Shown here in pieces: positions 1 through 23,697 of a DNA stretch of 64,000 bases. Position 1 is the first letter of the stretch; every line of letters starts with the position of its first letter. Made by a program: the position numbers and the translations under genes. This DNA is from Galaxea fascicularis. Its lineage: Eukaryota; Cnidaria; Anthozoa; Scleractinia; Euphylliidae. The notes beneath the pieces are model-generated. The model saw only the letters and a list, made by a program, of their open reading frames with translations, was not told the DNA's origin and searched no databases. The stretch spans positions 20,431,725 to 20,495,724 of the forward strand of contig OX419344.1 in NCBI GenBank assembly GCA_948470475.1, given 5' to 3'.

Positions 1-1
1 T

Positions 2-14432
<14,431 letters not shown>

Positions 14433-17221
14433 CACCTGAACCTGCGGTGCCTTTATTGTGAACATGTCGCGCAACAGCAGCAAAGGCTGTCGTAGGACCA
14501 GAGGTTTGAGCCTCGCTTGCCATCGATGTATAGAACTTGCCATGATCACGAACTTGAAGACAGACTGCAAAACTGTCACGTGTGACGTGTATAAAAATTG
14601 TGCCAGAGCCAGAAAGGCGAAAAAGTAGGTCCAAGTCGAAATGCGTCTTCTCCTCGCTGGTCTGTATACTTCTTATTGGCCTTTGTTATGAGAATTTGGC
14701 AGTGGACTTTACCTCGGTGATGATTCTTGGCAGTAGACTGTTTAGTCCCCTATATTTTTCTTGTGACTGTAGAGATGAGACGCTTCCATCGAACCGCCGC
14801 CATCTTGGTTTGTTTTAGCAAGCGGAGCGCCAAAGCTTTCGCGCGGGCGTGGCATGAAAGGGCAAACCCAGATATTGACAGTTTAATTTAAGCGTACAAT
14901 TCGACGACCTAACAGAAAAAAATGGGGTTTCCGAACAGTTTGACTCAGCAGTTTCGCCTTACTGCATTGCCTTTTCACTTGAAAATGTATGTAAAGAGAA
15001 ATCATATTTGATCTTGGTTAGGGTTAGGCTGTCAGTTCCATCTCAAGGCAACCACTCGCTATCAAGGCGCGTTCAAGCACGTTGATTCTTTAGCACAATT
15101 TGAACTGAGTAAGGACACGTGAAGCACTGACTGTCTTGCAGCGTATCGCGATTGGGCAACGTGGTATTGCCCACGTTTTTATCACGTGCAAAGCGCGTGT
15201 CGACAATGTAAATGAATTTAAGGTAGAGGCATATCTTAACGGTCTCGTTTAACTCGCTGGGTGTAAAAATACTTCAAAACGTTAGATTTGAGTTTGTATG
15301 TTAATCGCCAGACTGTTCACTGTCTTTTTTTTCATATGATCATCAAACCCCTGGAAAAGTAGCATGAGTGGCCGCCCTTGAGGTGTAATTGTTTTGTTGT
15401 AGATCATTGCAGCATATTCGGTGGGTACAATTTGATTTGTTGTACATCCCGGTTATCGACTTAAGTTCAGCTTTTTAGTGAAGCAAATTCAGTAGGTCGC
15501 TCAACAGCTGCACGATTTACGTTGATAAACCTCAAAGCAGCGGGACAGCTCTCTAGCTTTGTAATAATGTAGTCGATCTATCCACTCGGATACGAACAAC
15601 ACAACTCCGCTCTAAAAAGCCTATGAGTGATGGAGGGAACATGAGTGGGGGGTGGGGGGTTACGAGCCTACTTTTAAAACCCAATCTCTTCCCCCCCCCC
15701 CCCCCCCCTCTCTTGCCCTCATCACCCTTTCACTAGAGCAAGGATTTGGTCCCTCAGGTGTCAAGGCCTAAATCGCACTTAAATTACGGTGCGATTTTCC
15801 GAGTTACTGGTTATGCGTTCATGATAAGCATCATGTTGTTGCGCGACATCAGAGCTTCACGTTTGTGGATGAAATCCTAACGTGTGACCACTCAAATGAA
15901 AGCCACTGAGCAGGACTTTCCTGTGGTGCTGTTTACTGTGCTGTACAAGGTTGTTCAAAACAATACCTAGATCGCCTTATGTATAGCTCATCCAATGGGC
16001 AACTACTTACCAGGGCTGTTTGTATTTTTCTCTTGAGTAATTTGTCCTCGCCTTTAATCTGGAAACGCCTCAATTTTTGCGGCAGTTTGGACCTTTGAGG
16101 ATTTACGGATTTGATTTGTTAACCTTTACAAACCAGATGTTAATGTTAATCCTGGATTAGCTTAAATGCGCTTATGGCCACCGGCGTAATGTAAACACCT
16201 GAGGAAACGGACAGACACCCTTGCTTCGTCTGAAGAGCAAGCCGAGATATTTCTTCAAATACTTCTGGCCTGATTACCAGTACACTGAAAAAAAAAAAAA
16301 AGCAAAATAGCGCTTGTTAAATAACTCTTATTTGAGTTGTGTAGCAAGTACTTTAAGAGTGAGCAAATGTTTATTTTGCTGTACAAGGTGTTCTAATTTT
16401 TGAGTCTTAAGATGAACTCTTTAACATTCAAGAATGTTAGCTACTGGTCGTTTCTCTTTTTCTGTGATGCTATTTCATTGTGGTTTCATTCTTCTGGTTT
16501 TTTTTTTTCTCTATTATTATTTATTGAAAATCGCAGATTTGGATGGAGTTTTCAGAAGTGTGGAATTTTTCGAATTTCTTTTCAGACTTGGGCAAACGGA
16601 GACTATGGACAGGTGCTTATATAATAATGGCCTGTTGTCACGATAGGGTATCTATGCCTTGCTTTCGCGTTTTCTCACCCGCAACACTTGTCAAAATTTG
16701 CACCTGCGCGCAACTTCGCTATCTGGCATTGAAGCGTAAAGAGACTTTTGCCCAAGGTGGAGGTAGTTATGGCGATTACCCATAGTTACGTTAAACAAAG
16801 GAAAGTGGTGGCGGTTTTAGAGGGAAAAATAAAGAATTTATATCTTTGCATGAATTGTTTGGTAAAACGAACTGCATTCAAAGTCGCAATTTTGAATGTA
16901 ATCTGTTCGTACACTAAACTCTCTCCCAGGTTTATTTAACGCATGACCTTTTCATTTTATGTTCTACTGTCGCCATGTATATTTTTTCCGTTTTGTTTAT
17001 CTTCCCTTATGGGACTCATTAATAGCTTGTTAATAAAAGACAGTATAGTTTTAACTAATCTGGGTTGTCCACATTTTTAACTCGGCAAAATGGCTATACC
17101 ATATCGAGTAAGCGTGAGTTCGATTCTTCGCGTCTTCGATTTTGTACATCCGCTGACCAGTGCATAATGCTTGGCATATGCAATATTATGCATATGTAAT
17201 TAAAATGCATTCATGAAACTG
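14433..17221. other. CUL4 3' UTR and intergenic stretch
   Basis: I recognise no gene here. AATAAA occurs at 16828-16833 and 17032-17037; either could serve CUL4 polyadenylation, the nearer one being about 2.4 kb past the stop. A run of C occupies about 15692-15709. The short open frames show no family features. Confidence 0.5.
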
Positions 17222-17228
17222 TAGAAAC

Positions 17229-17253
17229 CAGGAGCCCATATTATGGGCTCCTG
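17229..17253. mobile_element. 25-bp terminal-repeat-only micro-element
   Basis: Two copies of CAGGAGCCCATA face each other with one base between them and nothing else. The unit is flanked by TAGAAAC at 17222-17228 and 17254-17260. A sister copy with a different duplication is at 23676-23697. Half-copies occur at about 26584-26597 and about 46158. Confidence 0.7.
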
Positions 17254-17390
17254 TAGAAACAATGAGGCCCTTTGCTGTTTACGATGTCCCACTGCGCAAT
17301 TTGCTCTCCAACAAGGTGTCGTTTGTACCATGTGATCGTAAACTGCCAAAGGCCTATTTTATCAAGACACTGCAAAAGACTGCTGAAATA

Positions 17391-17591
17391 TACATTTTCC
17401 GCTGGTATTTTAGTATCACATACCTCACTGGAATTTTTCTGTTAGGTGTCGCAGGACACTAATTGCTAAGTCGTGATTGGTCGCTTCTTTCTATTTATAC
17501 TTTACCGCAGTTTTAGGTCGCTCTCTCTCGCTTGCAGCCCTACACTTATTATCCTTCGAGCCGGTTCAAGTTTTCTATTTCACACGAGTAT
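17391..17591 (+). repeat. Split direct repeat A1
   Basis: A 201-base left terminal repeat beginning TACATTTTCCGC and ending CACACGAGTAT. It reads identical to A2. It ends just before the gag start codon and probably holds the promoter and 5' leader. Confidence 0.92.
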
Positions 17592-17607
17592 AGCGCGTCG
17601 ATTGAGG

Positions 17608-18871
17608 ATGCCTAATCCTGGAGAAGGCATGGAGCTTGGCGCTGCTGAACCTAGAGTTGCTGGTACTTCTAATCCTGGAGATTCGCCTGTCATTAACGAA
17701 GTCTTCTCGATGTTCAAAAGCTATCTTGAAGTTAAACTGGATGAGAAAAGTAAACAGATCGAGTCCAAATCGAAGGTGGACAAACAGGTTACTCTCATGA
17801 AATACAAAGGTAACCAGAAACAATTTGAGCACAATGCCCAGATCGATTTAATCTTTGATAAGTTAACTTCTGCAAATGTTCCTGAAAACCAAGATATCAC
17901 TAAATTGGTTGTCGAAGGCAAGGAATTGATCCGTAAGCGCCAAAAGTTGATCCGAATAGCCGATAAGAGTGCCGACGGTTGGAGAGTAGTGGATGAGTAC
18001 GTCTCTGATGAATTGGCATCCGGTTCCGAGGATGAGAAGCGGTTGAAGAAGGCTAAGGACGCAGCAAACCGTAAACGAAGGCAAGCCACGCAAGGTCGCC
18101 ACGGGCCAGAAAAGAGAACTAAAACCTCTCTTTCATCAACAGATCAGCAGCTTTTTCGCGGTGAGCCTATGTATAACATTATATTTATGCGTCCCTGTGT
18201 GTGTTTCCTCCGATATTAATTGGTTTGTTTTCTGTTGTGTCTACTAGTTGGGGTACTTTGTTTGTTCTCTATTCTTTAGGGTCCGCATGCGATCCAACCA
18301 TACTTCGTTGTACCTGTTTTTGCGGATATTTAAGCGGTAAATAATTTACGTTCGTTTGAACGTAGTGAATTAGAACGTAAATACATTTTCCGCTGGTATT
18401 TTAGTATCACATACCTCACTGGAATTTTTCTGTTAGGTGTCGCAGGACACTAATTGCTAAGTCGTGATTGGTCGCTTCTTTCTATTTATACTTTACCGCA
18501 GTTTTAGGTCGCTCTCTCTCGCTTGCAGCCCTACACTTATTATCCTTCGAGCCGGTTCAAGTTTTCTATTTCACACGAGTATTGCCCGCCCGCCCACCCT
18601 CTTTTCAGATATGTTCCTCTTATTCTGTTCCTGTTTATCCCTTGCCTGATACTGCCTTTGTTTTCATTTATTTCCAGGCGGCAGAGAAGCTCACGTGGAT
18701 CGCGCGCGATGCTTCAGATGCTTCAAGCTCGGTCACTGGGCAAGAGACTGTACCAGCGCTTGGTCAAGTTCCAGAAATGTCTACCGTGGAACTGGCTTTA
18801 CCCCCGGATACTCTTACCTCTCCCACAAGCCCAGTCACGGAATGCAACCCCAACCCGGTCTTAAGCAGTGA
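17608..18871 (+). CDS. DIRS element gag-like protein, predicted spliced form with zinc knuckle
   Basis: The start is taken at ATG 17608 (MPNPGEGMELG), just after repeat A1. The first exon, 17608-18160, encodes an acidic/basic protein with a helical middle and a basic patch (NRKRRQATQGRHG). At 18161 there is a GTGAGC donor. A pyrimidine-rich stretch and TTTCCAG give an acceptor at 18676-18677. Joining 18160 to 18678 keeps the frame and adds a perfect CCHC zinc knuckle, C-x2-C-x4-H-x4-C, at 18710-18751 (CFRC, GH and RDC). The stop is TGA 18869-18871. The product is 248 aa. Unspliced, the frame runs to 18219 and lacks the knuckle. The knuckle frame differs from the RT frame, which overlaps it by about 95 bases. 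The splice is inferred; the knuckle is read directly. Confidence 0.8.
18161..18677 (+). other. Predicted intron in DIRS gag containing B1-A2
   Basis: GT-AG bounded (GTGAGC to TTTCCAG), 517 bases, with a long pyrimidine-rich end. It contains the whole B1-A2 repeat unit (18276-18582). A second candidate acceptor, CTTTTCAG, ends at 18608. Confidence 0.7.
18276..18582 (+). repeat. Internal split repeats B1-A2
   Basis: B1 (18276-18383) starts TTAGGGTCCGCATGCGATCC and ends AACGTAAATA, matching B2. A2 (18382-18582) follows with a two-base overlap and matches A1. In models of YR-retrotransposon replication this unit supplies the sequence that restores both ends of the circular intermediate. Confidence 0.92.
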
Positions 18872-20855
18872 CGTGTTTGAAGAGGAAGTTGCGGATATTG
18901 CACAGGTACATCGTGAGAGCGGATTGTTTGAGTTTGAGTTGACTGATCGTTTGCCACTTGTAAATGTTAAAGGGAATCTTCGAAGAAATCTGGGTTTTTG
19001 GAAATGCATTGGTACCTCGAAATTTATTCTCAATGTCATAGAGAGAGGATATATGCTTCCTTTCCTTAGTCTTCCGGAACCAGCAGTGTTTAGAAACAAC
19101 AGATCATCCCTTGCCCATGCTGACTTTGTTGAGGATGCTATACGTGAACTTGTTGAATCGAATCGTGTTCTTGAAGTTGTAGAACCTCCCATGGTGGTCA
19201 ATCCCTTGTCAGTTTCCGTTCAAGCCACTGGCAAAATGAGGCTAATTCTTGATTTAAGATACATTAATAAGTGTCTGAGAAAAATGCGCGTGAAATATGA
19301 AGACTGGAAAATTGCCTTGTCCTACTTCATGACAGAAGCATTTATGTTTTCTTTTGACTTGAAAAGCGGATACCACCATATTGAAATTTTTGAGGGTCAT
19401 CAAACTTTCCTCGGTTTCTCTTGGGAACATCGTGGCTCTAAATTCGCTAAGTTTTACGTGTTTACAGTTTTGCCTTTTGGTTTATCGTCCGCGCCTCACA
19501 TTTTCACCAAAACCCTTAAGCCTTTGGAAAAACATTGGAGACATCAAGGCATATGCATTGCTATTTTTCTTGACGATGGCTGGGCTATAGAAAGAGATCG
19601 CCAAGTGTGTAGTAGCATAGCTAAAGCAGTGAAAAACGATCTTAGAGACGCAGGTTTTATCACAAATGACGAGAAATCGATATGGGAACCTTGCCAGAAA
19701 ATCGATTGGCTGGGTCTTACATGGGACAGTGCGCGAGGAACCATTGAAATCGTTGATAGAAGGTTTGCCAAAATTCTCAGTGCTATTGACAGTATTGTTG
19801 ACTCTGGCTTCGTTATTTCTGCCAGAAAACTGGCTTCTTTCACAGGGCAAATTATTTCTACATCACCAGTTTCCGGGAATATCTCCAGAATCATGACTAG
19901 GCACTGCGTTTTGTCTACATTAACTGTCCAGCATTGGGATGAGAAAATTGAATTAGATCATTATTGCATTGAAGAGTTGCGTTTTTGGAGAGAAAATTTG
20001 AATTCCCTCAAGGTCCGGGATTGTTTCCTCATCCATAAGCCTCAACGTTTCGTTTATTCTGATGCGAGTGCCACTGGCTGTGGTTCTATTATTACCCTTA
20101 ATGAGGATCATATCTGTCATAGACTTTGGGAACCATCTGAATGCTCCAAAAGTTCTACTTGGAGAGAGCTTGCCGCCATTGATTTTGCTCTCGAATCGTT
20201 CGCACCAGTTCTGAAGGATTCCCTCGTCAAGTGGTTTACGGATAGTCAGTCGGCTGCAAAAATCGTCGAAGTGGGAAGCATGAAGTTAGACCTGCACAGA
20301 CTAGCTGTCAAAATTTTCCAATTTTGTGCTGTGCATAATATTCGTTTGGAGGTCCAGTGGATCCCGCGCACGGAAAATGAAAGAGCAGATTATATTAGTC
20401 GTCTTATTGACTTTGATGATTGGCAGCTTACTCCGCAACTGTTTCTCCGTTTAGAAGAATTATGGGGTCCGCACACAGTTGACTGTTTTGCCAATTTTTA
20501 TACTGCGAAACTGCCAAGATTCTTTTCCCGGTTTTGGAACCCGGCGACATCAGGGGTGGACTTTTTTGTTCAAAATCTAGAATCTGAAAATTGTTTAGTG
20601 GTTCCTCCAGTACCTCTTGTTGCTCGCGCCCTCCATTATCTGAGTTTACAGAAGGCGAGGGCTACTACTGTGATACCACTATGGCCTTCGTCCAGTTTCT
20701 GGCCTCTACTCACAAGTAAATACAAGCGGTTTGTGAAAGGCTGTTTCATACAGAATGGATCTGAGGCCCTCACTTTAGGGAGAAATTTGAATTCATTCCT
20801 GGGCTCTGTAAATTTTACAGGCAGTGTTGTAGCGCTTAGACTTGAATTTTTGTAA
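18777..20855 (+). CDS. DIRS element reverse transcriptase-RNase H polyprotein
   Basis: The frame is open from 18468, but that start lies in repeat A2 and the predicted intron, so ATG 18777 (MSTVELALPP) is the more likely first methionine, overlapping the gag end. RT motifs in order: LILDLRYIN (about 19240), FDLKSGYHHIEI (about 19353), LPFGLSSAP (about 19470) and FLDDGW, with the catalytic pair LDD at 19569-19577 in place of YxDD, as in DIRS RTs. RNase H follows: YSDASATG (D at 20061), WRELAAIDFALES, FTDSQSAA and RTENERADYIS. The tail (about 20458-20720; VDCFANFYTAK, VVPPVPLV) matches the conserved region after RNase H in DIRS elements, sometimes described as methyltransferase-like; no clear catalytic motif is seen. 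Stop TAA at 20853. Confidence 0.9.
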   Translation: MSTVELALPPDTLTSPTSPVTECNPNPVLSSDVFEEEVADIAQVHRESGLFEFELTDRLPLVNVKGNLRRNLGFWKCIGTSKFILNVIERGYMLPFLSLPEPAVFRNNRSSLAHADFVEDAIRELVESNRVLEVVEPPMVVNPLSVSVQATGKMRLILDLRYINKCLRKMRVKYEDWKIALSYFMTEAFMFSFDLKSGYHHIEIFEGHQTFLGFSWEHRGSKFAKFYVFTVLPFGLSSAPHIFTKTLKPLEKHWRHQGICIAIFLDDGWAIERDRQVCSSIAKAVKNDLRDAGFITNDEKSIWEPCQKIDWLGLTWDSARGTIEIVDRRFAKILSAIDSIVDSGFVISARKLASFTGQIISTSPVSGNISRIMTRHCVLSTLTVQHWDEKIELDHYCIEELRFWRENLNSLKVRDCFLIHKPQRFVYSDASATGCGSIITLNEDHICHRLWEPSECSKSSTWRELAAIDFALESFAPVLKDSLVKWFTDSQSAAKIVEVGSMKLDLHRLAVKIFQFCAVHNIRLEVQWIPRTENERADYISRLIDFDDWQLTPQLFLRLEELWGPHTVDCFANFYTAKLPRFFSRFWNPATSGVDFFVQNLESENCLVVPPVPLVARALHYLSLQKARATTVIPLWPSSSFWPLLTSKYKRFVKGCFIQNGSEALTLGRNLNSFLGSVNFTGSVVALRLEFL

Positions 20856-21462
20856 TGAATGAAATTCCCGCGCGTTTCGTTTATTTGTAAGCTGACAAGG
20901 GTCACTGTAGATCGTTTTTATAGAGTTGTATGACACTGGTCATGAGGAGGATGTATGTGCTTAGAGAAATGACACTGGTCATATGCAGTGGCAATTGCTT
21001 ACAGGAGTGTGAGCTGAAGCATTTGAGTGGTCCATAAGGGGCCAAGAGGGTCCGAGTTATCCCTCACATACTGTATGAACCTTTATGGAGGACAGCTGTG
21101 TCCGTCTGTTTTATATTCGCGAGCTGACTTGGGGCCCACTGTGTGTTAGATTATGTGGCCGAACATGTGTAAACGTTTGCTAATCTTTCTCACGACATTG
21201 TTAGTTTGGTGTTATGAGCGAGTACCCGCTTTAGCGGCGCCCGCCCTTTCTAGGGTCTTTGTGTTTTGACTGGTATATCTATCCCTGCGAGCGTCAGGCA
21301 TTTGTTTTCGAGTTCTAGGATTTTTTAGGCGCGGATAATTTATGCTCCGTCGCCGTTCCATTGCGATATTATAGAGTTTAGTTTTTCTTTTAATATGTTT
21401 AGGTGTTTATTTGTTACTTTGCCTTTGTTATAAAAATTTTATGTTTATAATTTTTCTTGCAG
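20808..21462 (+). other. Candidate intron joining RT-RH to recombinase
   Basis: The recombinase frame has no ATG before its conserved part and opens straight after TTTTTCTTGCAG (AG 21461-21462). A GTAAAT donor at 20808, 16 codons before the RT stop, has matching phase 0. Splicing would fuse SFLGS to VVIASKAW. The donor is weak, and other donors such as GTAAGC at 20887 lie past the stop. The 20856-21456 stretch has no open gene. Confidence 0.4.
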
Positions 21463-22473
21463 GTCGTAATAGCAAGTAAAGCTTGGACGTTACTCCCTTC
21501 TGCTCTTAGGCCTGATCGGCATTCCTTATTTAGTACCTTGCTTAACTCTAGGGCTAATTCTACTGCGAAAAAATACATCAACGAAATTAAAAGGTTTTTT
21601 GTATGGTGTAGGAGTAGACAGATTCCTGTTCAGTTACCTTTTACTGCCCCTGTGGTCGCCCTTTATCTATTTAACTTAGATCAACAGCTTAGGTCCCCTG
21701 CCTCAGTGGTCTTGGTCCATGCGGCGCTCAAATGGCTCCATTCTTTCTCACCTGATAACGGCCCTAATCCTTTGGATAACGCTTGCTGCAGAAGCATGGT
21801 TGAGTGTGCCAAGAGAACAAGGACTCTTCCAGTTAGCAAGAAGAAGCCCGTTGATGCTGACGTCGTTAAAAGTATTATCGACAGATTTGGTGCTGAAGGC
21901 GCTTCTTTGAAGGACTTACGTATTGCGGCAGTAACCTGTTTAGGTTTCGCTGGATTTTTTCGTTTTAATGAATTAGCCAACATTCAGCCTAACCACTTAT
22001 TCTTTGACGATGAGTTTGTTAAAGTATTTGTACCAAAGAGTAAAACAGATGTGTATAGGGAGGGGAACTATGTGTATATCTCCAAGTTAGAAAGTAATTA
22101 TTGTCCTGTGGCGGTTTTGCGTAGGTATATCCAGGCAGCCGATATTGACCTATCTAGCCAGTTACCCTTGTTCAGGCCGTTAACGAAGAAGAAGTTAGGG
22201 TATACTCTTAGAAATGGCAAATTATCTTATACCCGTTGTAGGGAGATATTCAAGGACGCTTTAAAGGATGTGGGCTATGATCCTAAAGATTACGGCCTCC
22301 ATAGTCTACGTTCTGGTGGGATAACCTCTGTTGTTACTAACGATCCCTCGCGTAACGTTTCTGAGAGGTTGCTTAAGCTTCACGGACGCTGGAAAAGTGA
22401 CGAGGCTAAGGACATGTACGTATTAGAACCACAATGTAGCCGTTTACGTGTAACAAAATATCTAGGAATTTAG
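21463..22473 (+). CDS. DIRS element tyrosine recombinase
   Basis: Tyrosine recombinase of the phage-integrase fold, which integrates the circular cDNA without an integrase. The N-terminal part (SRANSTAKKYINEIKRFFVW) is the SAM-like DNA-binding domain. The catalytic residues are present in order: Arg in GFFRFNELANI (codon 21961), His and Arg in GLHSLRSGG (22300-22311), His in LHGRWKS (22381) and nucleophile Tyr in KDMYV (22417-22419). It is about 336 aa and intact. There is no in-frame ATG at its beginning, so it is probably translated after splicing from upstream. It is followed by an A-run, AATAAA at 22534-22539, then B2. Confidence 0.9.
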   Translation, partial: VVIASKAWTLLPSALRPDRHSLFSTLLNSRANSTAKKYINEIKRFFVWCRSRQIPVQLPFTAPVVALYLFNLDQQLRSPASVVLVHAALKWLHSFSPDNGPNPLDNACCRSMVECAKRTRTLPVSKKKPVDADVVKSIIDRFGAEGASLKDLRIAAVTCLGFAGFFRFNELANIQPNHLFFDDEFVKVFVPKSKTDVYREGNYVYISKLESNYCPVAVLRRYIQAADIDLSSQLPLFRPLTKKKLGYTLRNGKLSYTRCREIFKDALKDVGYDPKDYGLHSLRSGGITSVVTNDPSRNVSERLLKLHGRWKSDEAKDMYVLEPQCSRLRVTKYLGI

Positions 22474-22533
22474 ATTAGTGTCCATTATCTTATTCTCTTG
22501 TAATGTATCTTAAAAAAAAAAAAAAAAAAAGTT

Positions 22534-22539
22534 AATAAA
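22534..22539 (+). promoter_or_regulatory. AATAAA polyadenylation signal of the DIRS element
   Basis: AATAAA lies just after an A-run (about 22512-22530) and 5 bases before repeat B2, so transcripts would end in or near B2. Confidence 0.55.
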
Positions 22540-22543
22540 AGTG

Positions 22544-22651
22544 TTAGGGTCCGCATGCGATCCAACCATACTTCGTTGTACCTGTTTTTGCGGATATTTA
22601 AGCGGTAAATAATTTACGTTCGTTTGAACGTAGTGAATTAGAACGTAAATA
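22544..22651 (+). repeat. Split direct repeat B2
   Basis: The right terminal repeat, from TTAGGGTCCGCATGCGATCC to GAACGTAAATA, matching B1 over 108 bases. The flank continues TACAAAAGAGG. Confidence 0.9.
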
Positions 22652-22683
22652 TACAAAAGAGGAGGAGATTGCTTTTGATAATA

Positions 22684-22790
22684 GGAGGCTCTTCCGGGGG
22701 AATACATTTACATATGAAAAGATTCCCCCGCAAGAGCCTCCACTTCATGCTAGATCCAGTTCAATACCGAGAATACGAATATGGCCTATT
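22684..22790. mobile_element. Foldback MITE, copy 1, left arm truncated
   Basis: Carries the centre and the full right arm of the palindromic element seen complete at 60400-60554 (GCAAGAGCCTCCACTTCATG, then ATGGCCTATT). The outer part of the left arm is absent. It begins 33 bases from the right end of the DIRS element. Confidence 0.8.
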
Positions 22791-23246
22791 GGAATGTTAC
22801 GCCTAAGTCAGGGAATGTGAGAAAAGGTACGTTAATCATTGGATATTTGGAAACAAAATCTGACGTTTCGGCTTCACTTTTTCCATTTACCTAACGATTA
22901 GACGCTGCGCGGTACATCTCTATATTCACACTCAAATTTAATCCCACCGAAGACATGTAACTGAACGCAAGTGTCAGGCTTCTGCTTTGAATCTTCAAGC
23001 AGTGTTTTCTTACAAAGGAATCAGGTACCCCAGGTGACTAAAAATTCATTTTCCACAAAGCCACTTTGATTGGTTTTGGTTGGGTTAGAGGGATTTTCAG
23101 CGTTCGACCTTAAAAGACGGCCCCAGTAAGTGTTCGCAATTTGTCTCATCGATCAGTACACTTTACAGCAAGACTAATATGAAACAGAGAAATTAATGTC
23201 GCATGAGTTAATGTTTAATATCTGCTAACGTGACGCCACCTACAGG

Positions 23247-23378
23247 GGCTTGCACTTATTTCCATCTCTCAAACTGACATTTTGAGCCCACGGTGGAGTG
23301 AGCACCCATACCAAACCATGGTGTAACTGCCCAGCGGTATATCTTCGAAGTCAGTTTGAGAGATGGAAACAAGTGCTA
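23247..23378. mobile_element. 132-bp foldback MITE with 12-bp target duplication
   Basis: The arms share GCACTT-TTTCCATCTCTCAA with one variable base and are about 28-30 bases long. They are flanked by perfect GCCACCTACAGG at 23235-23246 and 23379-23390. Confidence 0.8.
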
Positions 23379-23675
23379 GCCACCTACAGGCCACTGTGGT
23401 CACGTGGTAGGGGCCTTGTTAGGTCTCATCAGCTTTGCTTAGCTTTGGCTTAATGTGACAAAGAATACTGCAAAACGTAATGTTTAATCATGGTTGAATT
23501 TAATCGATGTGTAAGATCTGTTATCCCTCCCTTCCGTGATCACTGGACAGAAGGTCGATATCTTATGTGAGGGTCCTGACCGACAGGACGTTGTTGGGGG
23601 AATGTCGACCGGGCTAAGAGATGACATGTACACCGGGGATTGTCCCAGCGCCCCAGTACCTTGACAAAACAGTGT

Positions 23676-23697
23676 CAGGAGCCCATATGGGCTCCTG
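23676..23697. mobile_element. 22-bp terminal-repeat-only micro-element
   Basis: A perfect palindrome starting CAGGAGCCCATA, flanked by ACAGTGT at 23669-23675 and 23698-23704. It is the same family as 17229-17253, at a different target site. Confidence 0.7.

Larger units (their letters stand above)
17391..22651 (+). mobile_element. DIRS/PAT-like tyrosine-recombinase retrotransposon, apparently intact
   Basis: A 5.26-kb element with the YR-retrotransposon layout: gag-like ORF, reverse transcriptase with RNase H, then tyrosine recombinase, with no integrase and no LTRs. Its ends are split direct repeats in the order A1 (17391-17591), gag, B1 (18276-18383), A2 (18382-18582), RT-RH, YR, B2 (22544-22651). 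A1 and A2 read identical over 201 bases, and B1 and B2 match over about 108. All frames are open. The left junction reads AAATATAC and so does the right; the internal B1-A2 junction reads AAATAC, consistent with insertion by site-specific recombination at a very short shared core. Split direct repeats are characteristic of PAT and Ngaro-type elements. It inserted between CUL4 and the ACE genes. Confidence 0.92.

Noticed and set aside
17473..17607. N-terminal extension of the gag frame
   Set aside because: Lies within repeat A1, which occurs again in A2 before a different reading frame; ATG 17608 right after A1 is the better start.
18468..18776. Upstream 103 codons of the DIRS RT frame from ATG 18468
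   Set aside because: They lie in repeat A2 and the predicted intron, and the same start context occurs in A1; the sequence has no domain.
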